64,000 nt of DNA from Coprinopsis marcescibilis. Lineage: Eukaryota > Basidiomycota > Agaricomycetes > Agaricales > Psathyrellaceae. Within the stretch, counting starts at the first letter, position 1; each line of letters starts with the position of its first letter. Under the pieces are notes generated by a model. It did not search any database. It saw only the letters and a program-made list of their open reading frames with translations, and was not told the DNA's origin. This document shows, piece by piece, positions 45,401-54,868 of the stretch. The stretch lies in assembly GCA_004369085.1 (NCBI GenBank), contig ML210175.1:63128-127127 (forward strand), read 5' to 3'. Both the position numbers and the translations under genes were made by a program.

Positions 45401-46915
45401 CTTCAAACGGTTGCAAGCGGGGTTCTCTTGGACATAATTGATGGCGGTCCCGCCCTCCATCCAGGGACTAACCTACGGACCTATGAGCTTGAAACCAACA
45501 TCGGTAAAGCAGCCAAACTCACGGAGAACACGTGGTCTCCGACATACGCGATGCCGAATAATGGGAGGATGTTCGGATGGTCGAATTTTCGCCAGATGGA
45601 AACCTCGCGCTTGAAATGCTATACATGATTGATCGTAATTATGCTTTTCAGACGCCAAAGAGCATGCGAGCTTACGCGTTGAACATTTGGGTTGTTTGGG
45701 AGGGCCCTCGGCAGACGAAGTGCGACCTTAACAGAAGCTACAGCAATGATGATAAAAGACCAGGGTTTGACCCACCTTCTCTTTCCCCAGCCAACGTCCT
45801 GATATGGCGATGAAGTCATAGTCAGTAAGACTCATACATCATTGAACCGGCAGTATCGCCTTACCCTTGAATACGTCGTTGTACGTCCCGATGAACACAG
45901 CATGTTCACTCTCCTTCGTGACTTGACCAGTGACTAACGGTATTGTGCTATCAATTGCTGTATCTGTGGAAGAGTGACGTCCCACTTACGGTCGGTGAGA
46001 GGGGGAAGCTTGGATGTTCTGGAATGCAGGAACCAGAGACCTTCGCGAAAACTTTCCTTCTGCTGTACCGGTATCGTACGATCCATGAGTTCCTGTAAGT
46101 AGGTAATGACGTTAGAATATGCGGGAAGGTTTTGGGGCAGGAGAAACTCGCTGTTTGAAGCTGCTCCATGACCTCTTCAACGGGGTGTGGAGAGGTCATG
46201 CTTAAAAGGTTTTGCATCTGTGCGTGGTTCTGGACAATTGTTTCGAGTAATCCGCGGATTTCCACCCTATCTCTTTCTTGTGCGGCCAAGGAATCGTTGA
46301 ATCCTTTGCGAAACTCCAAGCTCGCTTGAATCTGCAAATCGCCTGAATAGCCGTGGTTGCTGCTAGCACAGCTAAAACTCACACTGTACTTCATCATGGC
46401 CCCATCTATCTCCCGCTGAAACCGATCAATAGCCTCTTTGATCTCGGTCTGCTGAAGGAATGCCTTTAAGGGGGGTAGCAGTGCCCACTCTTTGACTTTG
46501 CTGTCGATGCTCAGAAGTAAGCTAGAAGGAACCTGGTTAGTCATCTCCGAGGGCGAGGATAAAGTTGCTCATCCTACTTACTCCTCCAGCTCACTGGCGA
46601 AGTCGTTCGGATGCTGATCGTGCATCCCCTCCCTCAACGCAAGAACCAGCTTCACACAGCGGGCACTCAGATCGCCGCATTGTTGCTGTGAAGATACTCA
46701 TGTTCAGCAGGGTCGCAAATTGTGACAGATAACAGATATACCTTGTACACCTTCACATGCTGCACGCTCTGATAAGTAGATGTTACTAGGGACAGACGAG
46801 AAACCAACGAACGTCGGTGGTGTGCACTCAATCCATGCAATTGATACTCACAGACGGTTACAAGGACATCAAGAGCTGGGACTGGGGCGAGACTGAGCAG
46901 ATCCTTCAGGCTCAT
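42463..46915 (-). CDS. MLKL-NTD-like helical bundle - degenerate TKL-type kinase - RasGEF fusion protein
   Basis: A many-exon gene of roughly 1,150 residues. The start MSLKDLLSLAPVPALDVLVT opens a helical bundle (SVQHVKVYKQQCGDLSARCV, KLVLALREGMHDQHPNDFAS, AFLQQTEIKEAIDRFQREID, RKGFNDSLAAQERDRVEIRG) with the pattern of fungal MLKL-NTD/HeLo-like domains. A TKL-like kinase follows at about 44720-45930. The ATP loop reads SEHAVFIGTYNDVFKGRW, keeping one of three glycines, and the beta-3 Lys is Arg (EKVALRLPRA). The C-lobe is well kept: GLEYLHSQDIVHGDLRGANV, RLSDFGLSKFLED, NPRWFAPELIRQTG. A Ser-rich linker leads to RasGEF-N (GTLEGLIERLINNFSEFFEL) and the catalytic RasGEF domain (NPRDLAIGLTLLEGDKYRKI, KFRMGVIKFYIHTALECRKL, NSTPVERLALTKDLLP, NFQRYVKFVDQFND). 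It ends GMGTPKKFRTTR, TGA at 42463-42465. I infer that the bundle and kinase regulate Ras activation. Confidence 0.82.
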
Positions 46916-47304
46916 GAAAGCAGAAGGGAGGAAGGGCAGGGGCTATATGGTGGGAGAAGGCAAGAGCATAATCAAACCGCCAGCGTCTATACAACCCCTT
47001 CACTTGTTCATGGGACTGTCTGCGGCGCGGTCCCGTGTATTGTATTGAGATCACCACCCAAAGCCGAATGCAGTGTTCTGCGCCAATTAGGGATGCTCAG
47101 GAACAGGTTCCTGACAGAGATTGTTTGCTGCGGAGACATAAAAGGATATAATGCCCTATAATGCCATTCTGGAAGCAGTATATGTTGGACATTTAATCAA
47201 GAACTTATGATTCTGAGAAAGAGAAGAATTGTATTGGAGGGCAGTGTCTGCGATCAAGGGCCACGCTCAGTATGTGTGGGACAACTTGCTGTCAACACCC
47301 TGCT
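46916..47304. other. Intergenic region between the RasGEF gene start and tRNA-Leu
   Basis: About 390 bp expected to carry the promoter of the bundle-kinase-RasGEF gene. No coding sequence is supported on either strand. Confidence 0.45.
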
Positions 47305-47400
47305 GGTAGCGTGGCCGAGTTGGTCTAAGGCGTTGGATTTAAGTTATTCTTGATTCCCAATGGGCGCAAGTCCGCGCGAGTTCGAACCTCGCCGCTACCA
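47305..47400 (+). tRNA. tRNA-Leu(UAA) with short intron
   Basis: The acceptor arm GGTAGCG (47305-47311) pairs with CGCTACC (47393-47399), followed by discriminator A. The A box TGGCCGAGTTGG and B box GAGTTCGAACC (47378-47388) are present. The anticodon TAA lies at 47340-47342 in the loop TTTAAG. The long variable arm (GGGC-GCAA-GTCC) is a class II feature fitting Leu. An 11 nt insert (47344-47354), placed just after the base 3' of the anticodon, fits a canonical tRNA intron; its removal leaves 85 nt. With this fold the last anticodon-stem pair is A-C. A T-run follows as Pol III terminator. Confidence 0.93.
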
Positions 47401-47409
47401 TTTCTATCC

Positions 47410-47416
47410 TTTTTTT
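47410..47416 (+). terminator. Pol III terminator of tRNA-Leu
   Basis: A run of seven T residues starts 10 nt after the tRNA 3' end, the usual RNA polymerase III stop signal. Confidence 0.75.
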
Positions 47417-47529
47417 GTCATCGAGCATATATATTACAGATCGTTGAATTTCATTTGGGAGCACAACATCCAATTCGAAACAAAATTCGCTTCCCTCAAA
47501 ACAGCTTTTTTGAGCGCGGTGGATCAGGT

Positions 47530-48598
47530 TTACAGTTTAGGAACAGGTTGACAAGCACATACCCCACTGATGTTGTCGCGTCCTCCGGGCGCGTCCCTGA
47601 CCCTAGAATAAATGTGAGTAGTTTGTTCAAATATCAGACATCAGTTATTTTTCAAACCTTCGAGTAGGCTTGAATTCGGGTTCATCACCGGGGCCACCGA
47701 AGATATTTGAAAGGGAGTCCTTTCCACCAGGTTGTTCTCGAACACGCCTAACCATCTGTGAGTGCACCGTACCCCACTAAACGACTCGACCATACCTGCT
47801 GGGCTTCACACTGGAAGTGAACGCGATACCTTGATGTTCAGGGTCTTCATATACGGGTTGCGGAGCGGGTGGTGGAGGCTTTCTCTGAAGATGACTGTTA
47901 AGGTGGGACACATCGTAGCGTTCTGCCTACTCACGTCGGCCGGTGCAGGAGGGGCAGCAGCGAGAGCACCTTCGTCGTCAGCGGCAAAAATGTCGGTGTG
48001 GTCGCCTCCAGGGGCAGTTCGAACGCGTCGGCTTGGTTTGAATGCATCCTGTTCAGCGGCAGCATCTGACCGTCCCAAGCCTCTTAGTATGACCGCAGTC
48101 GATATCGATCAGGAACACGCACTGGACTCGGGTTGCTGTTGAGCGCTAGCAATAGGGATTTCTGCCGACAGCTTTCCGAATTTCGCATATTCTACCCCGC
48201 TCATCAACATTCATGCACCGCCAATGTGTCAAACTCGAACAACAGGACTTACTCGGCAGTTTGGAAATGTTTCCAAAGTTCGTGTCAACCGTAGTACCTG
48301 TGTATCTTGTCATCATTTAAACTCTCGCGGTGCAATGGCCTCTATGGGCAAACGAACTTTAAGAATTCGATCAAGGATCGTTTGGTGAACACGATGCTGG
48401 TTGAGTCCCAGTCGAGCAATCCTGTGGTACAGCAGTTCAGAGACTTTGGGACACAAGGGATATCTGAATATACCGCACCAATGTCGCCCGCCCATTGTTT
48501 TTCCTTTGAGAGGTCGATAGCGTTAGATGGAGTGAAACTAGAGACGCGTTAGTGTCCAGTACTCGGGAAAGTGGGCAGAGAGCTCACGTCGAGGACAT
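47530..48598 (-). CDS. PGG-repeat protein (SPIRAL1/Jupiter-HN1-like motif), N-terminus uncertain
   Basis: The clearer part carries three copies of a short motif, Arg-Val-Arg-x-x-PGG followed by D/S/N-rich residues and often IFG: FKPSRRVRTAPGGDHTDIFA, then VRRVREQPGGKDSLSNIFGG, then VRDAPGGRDNISG near the end. Between repeats 1 and 2 lies a Pro-rich linker (RKPPPPAPQPVYEDPEHQGI, AFTSSVKPSR). The repeats resemble the PGG motifs of plant SPIRAL1 and animal Jupiter/HN1 small microtubule-associated proteins, so a cytoskeletal role is possible (inference). The last codons read GVCACQPVPKL with TAA at 47530-47532, though another intron could alter the end. Upstream, MSSTFTPSNAIDLSKEKQWA starts at 48598 and can be joined in frame (phase 1) via KLPS to LGRSDAAAEQDAF, but that intron is ~180 nt and the exon may belong to another gene. 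Confidence 0.55.
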
Positions 48599-48963
48599 GT
48601 TGGTTTCGAGGGCGCTTTCCGTGAGCTGGGTGAGAGTAAGAAGGTAAGAGAGTGAGTAATGAAGCTGTAGTGGTCGTCAAGGCTTCATATATAATTTTGA
48701 TTTCAACCCCACTGGTCACGAGGCCGCGCAAACGGTACAATAGGGGCTAATTGAAATCTGAGCTTGACAACGACTACATTGAGCTGAAACGATCCATATA
48801 ACCAAGACTTTCACTCTAGAATATTAATCGTGAAGGTAGGTCATTTGCATTATTTCCACAGCTAACAGAGCTTGTGTAGGCTACGAAACCACCAGGATAT
48901 AATATTATTAGGGGCTGCATGCGGCTCCCTTTGGAAGCCAGTCAAATCCTTCTCTACAGGCGA
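48599..48963. other. Intergenic region
   Basis: About 365 bp between the PGG-repeat gene start and the stop of the first tandem membrane gene. No feature is seen. Confidence 0.4.
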
Positions 48964-49929
48964 CTACTCTCGATACGTCGGTGGACTTTTGTGGCCGGAT
49001 CTGACTGTTTGCGCACTCTCTTCTTGGACATACCCCGGGAATGGGCTCGGGGTATCGACGCAGCCAGCAGTCAGTTCCGGCTTCATAACACATCCTGGAA
49101 AAGTAAGCCTAGCCGACGCTCTTGTAGATTGGAAATCTGCTGACGGACGTGGAAGGATGCTTAAAAAAACCCTGTAGCTGAGCAAAACTCGTACTCACTG
49201 GCTGTGCTGTCGAAGGGCTGTATAGATGATTCCCTGGCCTCTCGTCGTCTTCTTTTCCGACGTCGAGTCAGAAATATCACGAACCCAGCTATGGCCAAGA
49301 GCGCGATACCTATGAGGCCAGCTCCAGCAGCGATAACTGTTGAGCTGACGCCACGGTCAAGGGATGACGGACTCCCTTCACCCCTTGCTCTGCCATTCGT
49401 TGAAGATGGTATGGAGCAAGGGATCGTGACCGTCTCAGTGCGAGTGACAATCTTGTTGCGGCTCGTCGTCGGGAGCTCCACCAGAAGATAATCCAGCCAT
49501 AATGCGTTCTCGGTCCCCAAGTTTGTGATATTCAGGGTATGCATCCCGTCTGACAGTGTCGGCGATTCGAAGAAACGTTGGTGATAGATATTGTCGTAGA
49601 CAGGTTGCACCAGCGGATTATGACCCGTAAACTGAATAGGCTCGCCCTCGTCGATGGTGTATATGAATTTTGGTGGGTCATTGCGGACGGAGATGGTTCC
49701 GAATACCGATATACGGGTCCCTATACAAGGTTCAACGTTCAACATCAGTTATTTCCCGTTCTCCGCTCATTCGTTTGCACAACTTGCCTATAAAATTCAG
49801 CCGAGCAGTCGCTCCTGCCGCTCTTGTCGAAGTGGTAGTGTGCATGAACTCTGATATACTTCCAGCAGTAAACCAACTTCCTGAATACTGGATGCTTGGA
49901 TCGCGGTCGTCAACCACTATGGTCTGCAT
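48964..49929 (-). CDS. Lectin-like single-span membrane protein (tandem copy 1)
   Basis: The ectodomain starts at once with MQTIVVDDRDPSIQYSGSWF, then GATARLNFIG, an intron, TRISVFGTISV, YTIDEGEPIQFTG, YHQRFFESPTLSDGMHTLNI and LWLDYLLVELP. This order of strands, with V/I-DD at the front and xGxHTLxI and LDYxLV at the end, is a very common Agaricomycete ectodomain that resembles a carbohydrate-binding jelly-roll. A Ser/Thr linker precedes the membrane span (VIAAGAGLIGIALLAIAGFV) and the stop-transfer RRRKRRRREARE. After one more intron the cytosolic tail ends RSGHKSPPTYRE (TAG 48964-48966), with the PPxY-like element usual at this family's end. No cleavable signal peptide is visible. The first intron uses an apparent GC donor. 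Confidence 0.78.
49721..49787 (-). other. Apparent GC-AG intron in tandem copy 1 (67 nt)
   Basis: Reading the minus strand, the exon ends with codons for LNFI plus G, then gcaagttg, and the acceptor is cttgtatag before GACCCGTATATC coding. Paralogues 2 and 3 have GT donors at the same place and phase. Confidence 0.6.
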
Positions 49930-51001
49930 GGCGCAAAGAGGTTTCGCGTGGAAGTGAGGGTCATTTAACGCTGTAAACCTCGTGGACAGGCAGCCTATCT
50001 ATACATTTGTCAAAGGACGAACGGGGAAGAATCACTAGCTACTCCGTTGCCGGTAGATGCTAGTCTAACAGCCGACGGCAGTCATTATTCGCGGATAAGT
50101 TGGTTTGTGATGTCCGGAGCTGAGGAACTATGTATACATTTGTTCGTTGTCCGTGAACTTTGTTGAAAGTTCCAGTCACCTAGGGCCAGAACCTCGAGGA
50201 ACTTTAAATAAGGACACTCCATTGCGATAACTGCACTCATAGCGAGATGTGCAAGACGGGTGTGTTGAACTGGCACTCACAACGACAATCGCATAAGTGC
50301 GCGCTGACTCAAAAGGTATCCATTGTCAGAGCAGTTGCTATCCGTTTAACCTAATTAAGAGCTCGTTTAAGTCCGCATGCATTTTCACAGGATTGATTTG
50401 TATATATGGGCCTACTTACGCCCAATGTCATGCTGCGGGCGGTAAATGGTATGATCAACGTTGAATTCAGATGGAATGGATCGTGCCAGATGAGTGCCCC
50501 GGGCTTTCAAATGGAAGAAGTAGGGCGGCCAATCGCTTTTCTGGTCGCTTTCAGGTCTGAAATGAGCAGGGGGAGGGTGAATCAAGCTCAAAATGGTCGT
50601 ATAGCGTTGGAAGCGTACTAGCAACTGGATGTCCGGATATCCCGCAATGATATCGATCGATATCGACGGTCTCCTAGATCATGAACCACGAGGCGTTAGT
50701 ACCAAGCGTGTACTGCAGCCACATAAAGCTGGCGTTTAGCTCAAACACCAGCAGTATCCGGATTGCCCGAACTGTGACAGAACGGATACCACAGCCCCCG
50801 ACCAACCATTCTAACTCTGATAGCAGCCGAACATTCAACATTCAGCGCTCAGCGCTCATCTGCCCACGGGAGTAGGGCTGTATGCGTCCTGGGAACTGAG
50901 AGCATTAATTTAACACCTGAAACATCTGATGATGTGCATTGTCATACAATATCGGGGGTGAACTGCAACTTGCAAAACAGGACGAAATAGCAGAGTCAAT
51001 G
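49930..51001. other. Intergenic region between tandem copies 1 and 2
   Basis: About 1.07 kb with no supported gene. Short frames (50412-50624 minus, 50406-50621 plus) have no family likeness. It should contain the promoter of copy 1 and the 3' UTR of copy 2; I saw no relic of a fourth copy. Confidence 0.45.
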
Positions 51002-51928
51002 CTACCTATGGGGTGAGCGGAATCCGCTTGAACCAGACAAGCTCGCTTGACTCATATGCATGCTAGGCGCTGGCCCAAAGCCCCCAAACGGACTAGCGTT
51101 TCCCTGACGCGAGAAAGATTCTGGTGGCACTGCGATACAACCGGGCGAATGCATCAATGCGACGAACTAACCCAGATAATGGACTGAAACTCACATATCA
51201 CAGTTCCGAGCGGTGGTCCGGCGTACGCATTCGTTGGTCTCCGCAAACGCCGGTTAATCATGCAAATGGCAAGGAAAGCAAGCAACACAAAGCAAATCGC
51301 CCCAATCACGCCCCCAGCAATCACGCCAGCATTGGCGGAGGAGCTGCCTTGGGCTGCCAACTTCGCCGCTTCACTAGTACCCTCTGGTATGGAAACTGTG
51401 ATCACAGACAGTGAGGTCGCCACCACTGTCTCCCGAGGTCGTGCAGAGGTAACTGTGATGGTCGCAGTTGCCAGTCTCCCGCGGTCGGCCTCAGGAAGTT
51501 CTACCAAGAAGTAGTCCAACCACAGGACGTTCTCCGTTCCTATGTTCGTAACGGTCAAGATATGAGGTCCATCGGACAACTCGGGTGACCGAAAGAATAG
51601 CTGGTGGTATGTATCGGGTCCCTGTGCAGTCGTAGCTCCCTGGAACGTTACAGGATCGCCATCGTCGATAGAATACTGGGATTCTGCAACCTCAGGGCGA
51701 ATGCTGATAGTGCCGAACACAGAGATACGAGTCCCTTGAGGATCAGTTTCATTAGCCCAATTCTCGTCGTTTGAATGTGGGGCACTCACCCAAAAACGCC
51801 AATCTCGCCGTAGCGCCTTGAGTAGACGATGCAGTCGTCGTGTGGTTGAATTCACGATCGCTCCCTGCTCGTTCCCAGCCTGACGAGTACTGGATGCTTT
51901 GGTCTTGGTCGTCAATTATCAAACTCAT
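51002..51928 (-). CDS. Lectin-like single-span membrane protein (tandem copy 2)
   Basis: A paralogue of copy 1. MSLIIDDQDQSIQYSSGWER begins with the same first strand, continuing GATARLAFLG, TRISVFGTISI, YSIDDGDPVTFQG, YHQLFFRSPELSDGPHILTV and LWLDYFLVELPE. A Thr/Ser/Ala linker is followed by the span NAGVIAGGVIGAICFVLLAF and the stop-transfer INRRLRRP. A last intron (donor gtgagt after GTVI) joins a tail reading PPESFSRQGNASPFGGFGPA and ending GFRSPHR, TAG at 51002-51004; without that intron the frame ends at 51154. The start is chosen at 51928 because conservation with the paralogues begins there. It lacks an N-terminal signal peptide like its paralogues. Confidence 0.75.
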
Positions 51929-52566
51929 AACCGGCCCAGCGGCAGTGAAGATACTCCAGGGTTCGGAAAAAGAGTGCGACGCAAAGAACGCAGAACTTTG
52001 CGGAAGAAGGGGGATGCCAAGGGAGCTCAAGAAAGTCGTCTAATATATGTACGTGTCTCCAGATTAATAGAATCTGCCAAGGACAAACATTCAGATCTCA
52101 AACTTCTTGACACACCGGGTTATTACTTGATGAAAGTTGGTGATTATCCGAACTGCATTGTATATATTGCATGAGATGATCAAACCCATTCTCGCGAATC
52201 TTCTGACAATGATACAGTGTCGGTCCTGAGAGAATCTGAGTTATCCGACGTGGAGAAGTGCTCACCTCACCCCACATAATGGTATAGGTCTTTGTCTACA
52301 TACCTGAAGGTCAATACGCAGACCAGGTGTAAAAATATACAGGGTTGATGAACAGCGGTAACGGTTTAAGGCTTGGATTTGATTATCAGCTACGATTGCA
52401 ACGGGTGATCGAATAAGATCACCTCAGAGTCAATGATTCTGTTTCGGAACGTCAAGGCGGTGTGAAGTAAGTTCTGTGGTACAGCAAGTGGGAAAATAGG
52501 AGCTGCACAGTGAGCAACACATCACGACATTCAATGATATCATTCACTTATTCTAAACACAGGAGT
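51929..52566. other. Intergenic region between tandem copies 2 and 3
   Basis: About 640 bp with no supported gene, containing the promoter of copy 2 and 3' UTR of copy 3. Confidence 0.45.
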
Positions 52567-53258
52567 TCACCTACTTTTCCGGTCATTGGCACAGAAGGAT
52601 CGGGGTAGCAGTAATAATAGTAGCGTGAGCCCCCCAAGCACCCCACCGAGAACTGCGCCAACTTCCACTAATCGACCAGTACTTCCGCTACTTGAGCCCA
52701 AATTTGTGGCCTGTGGAGCTCTATCAAGCCCGGCGGTCACTATAATGGTCTGTCCAGGGAGAGCAACTGTGGATGTGACGGTCGCTGTGACCGTGCTAGC
52801 CACAAGAGCCGCTGGAGGAGTAACCAAGAAATAATCCAGCCACAAAGGGTTTTCTTCTCCAATATTGGTGATGGTGATGGTATGGGTTCCGTCAGACAGC
52901 AAGGGTGATTCGAAGTAGATCTGATTATATGCCGCGAGGCCAGGGGCGACGGTTGTTGTCCCTATAAACTGAACAGGAGGGCCACCGTCGATCGAGTACT
53001 CTGAGACTGACGGCAACGTTTGTCCAGAGATGCTGATGGTCCCATACACGGCTATATGAGTGCCTAGTTCGACGAGGTTAGTGTTGTGACTTGAGCGTAT
53101 GTCCTTTCATGTGTACCTAAGAAGGCCAACTCTGCCGTCGCACCTACCGACGTGGTTGTCGTTGTCGTGTGGTTGAATTCACGATCACTTCCTGCCCTGG
53201 ACCACCCTGCAGAGTACCGGATTCTGGAGTCGACGTCGTCGATGATAATAGTCGCCAT
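52567..53258 (-). CDS. Lectin-like single-span membrane protein (tandem copy 3)
   Basis: The third paralogue, the shortest. MATIIIDDVDSRIRYSAGWS, GATAELAFLG, an intron, THIAVYGTISISGQT, YSIDGGPPVQFIG, YNQIYFESPLLSDGTHTITI and LWLDYFLVTPPA give the same ectodomain. The linker is Thr/Val-rich. The span is VEVGAVLGGVLGGLTLLLLL. It ends almost at once with SFCANDRKSR and TGA at 52567-52569, so the cytosolic tail is about a dozen residues, unlike copies 1 and 2. A downstream donor (gtgaac) could in principle splice to more sequence. Ectodomain similarity to copy 2 (both have AGSDREFNHTTT) is greater than to copy 1. Confidence 0.75.
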
Positions 53259-54041
53259 GATACCACGGTGTAGGCACTTTATAAACGGAGTACAAAGGGT
53301 CGGTCTTGTGAATCGCAAGAACAGCGGGATAACTGTTGTCCGAAGGCATATGGGGGGTGACACTATTATATAGCCGTCATGACCCGTTGTGCGGTGCCAA
53401 GATCATGAAAGCCCAAAAGATTCAGGTCCCGGGTAGGTGGAAAGGGCTGACTTCTGTTTCGTTCTCTGCAGGAGATTTTGCTCCGGGTTGACGGGGTCGT
53501 TCATGTAGTATTGAGTTAAATAGGTAGAAACTTTCTTCTCTTTGTATTCCTGGAGTAGGAGGGGGTTCCAGAGTGTGTTGTATACCATCCGCACATCCTT
53601 CCCCACCGATGAGGATGAGGTAGGTTTCGTGACTTGTATTGAATCCAGTCGAAATTTCAAGCGGCTTTCTCGGATGACAGGCGCGCCTCAGCGCTCCCGA
53701 ACTGACGTGGGATTGTTGCCAGTGAAAGTTATCGTAAAGCAAAGTTTTAATTCTAGCGGCAATGTCAGTATGTATTGATGATTGGGGGCATTGTTTGGGG
53801 CGTTGTCGTGGGGATCGGTTGAATACTGTGTTAGTATGTAGTGGTTGAGGAAGAAGTGAAACATGCTAGTTAACCCAAAGTTAACCGCCAGTGTTCTGGA
53901 TCACAGGTCGGGAATTCCCACGGGGTAATCCTAAGTCGGACCAGCGCGGCGACCGGGCCTGTGTTCTCAGCTAGCCTTGATACATCCGAGCTTATGAAAG
54001 AGTATAGACAAACAGGTTCTTGAAAGTTGACGACGAACACG
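53259..54041. other. Divergent intergenic region
   Basis: About 780 bp between the start of copy 3 (minus) and COQ7 (plus). Two overlapping minus-strand frames at 53403-53742 show no recognisable domain or splicing support and are not called. Confidence 0.45.
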
Positions 54042-54819
54042 ATGTTGAGAGCTGTTACGCGTCCACCGCGTTCAAAGGCACTACAACTCGTCCGAAGTCT
54101 CGCATCGACGGCGTATACCGACCCGCGCAGGGCCAACGAACCAGCTGTTACAACCACACCCGGAGACATTACGCCAGAACAACGTCGGATGTTGGAGGAC
54201 GCATTGCGAGTGGACCAAGCTGGCGAAATCGCTGCAAATTGGATTTACAGAGGTCAATATGCTGTACTAGGACACGACAAACATACCGGACCGCTAATCC
54301 AGGCAAACTCCAATTTGTTTTCATCCTTGCGTGAACTGATAATGGTTTGGTAGGATATGTGGGACCAAGAGAAGAAGCACCTAGCGGTCATGGATAAACT
54401 ACAGCTTCAACATCACGTTCGACCAACTTTGCTCACTGACTTTGCGAAAGTGGCAGGATTCGGATTGGGCGCAGTCACGGCTCTAATGAGCAAGGAAGCC
54501 GCCATGGCATGCACAGAGGCGGTTGAAACAGTAATTGGAGAACACTACGACGAGTGCGTTGCGGTGTGGTCTTTTCTCCCTTCTACGCTCTGACGCAGGC
54601 ACGTTTCACAGCCAACTCAAGGAACTGGACGAAATGTCGACAAATCATCCTAGTATTCCGCTTCTCAAAGACGTCATTCGTGAATTCAGGGACGATGAAC
54701 TTGAACACCTTGACATTGCCGTCGAAAACCATTCACAACAAGCACCTGCGCATGCCCTACTGAGTGCTGTAGTCGGTGCGGGCTGTATGGTCGCCATTGA
54801 ACTGTGCAAGCGAATCTAG
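54042..54819 (+). CDS. COQ7: COQ7/CAT5 5-demethoxyubiquinone hydroxylase
   Basis: A di-iron hydroxylase of the inner mitochondrial membrane that converts demethoxyubiquinone to hydroxy form near the end of coenzyme Q synthesis. [20 protein letters not shown] is a mitochondrial presequence (Arg/Lys/Ser, no acids). The ferritin-like core carries the iron ligands: [20 protein letters not shown] (Glu), [15 protein letters not shown] (ExxH), [14 protein letters not shown] (Glu with EHY), and [16 protein letters not shown] (ExxH). It ends VAIELCKRI with TAG at 54817-54819. Two introns occur. The first (54303-54353) has an apparent GC donor after GPLIQ; the second joins HYDD to QLKELDEM by the acceptor ttcacag. 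ATG 54042 is the only in-frame ATG before the presequence. Its stop faces that of the B15-like gene 49 bp away. Confidence 0.95.
54303..54353 (+). other. Apparent GC-AG intron in COQ7 (51 nt)
   Basis: After codons for TGPLIQ comes gcaaac, and the intron closes with gtttggtag before [12 protein letters not shown]. No GT donor nearby keeps the highly conserved protein sequence on both sides, so a GC donor is the simplest reading. Confidence 0.65.
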
Positions 54820-54868
54820 AATAGCTCTAATATCCAACAATTTTAATCATTTTTGCCTAGCTGTGTGA

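Noticed and set aside
50406..50624. Frames on both strands in the gap between tandem copies 1 and 2, considered as a relic fourth copy
   Set aside because: None carries the DD..IxYxG, GATA or LWLDY blocks of the family.
53403..53742. Two overlapping minus-strand frames (85 and 106 codons)
   Set aside because: Neither shows a family, and they compete for the same DNA; no splice context.
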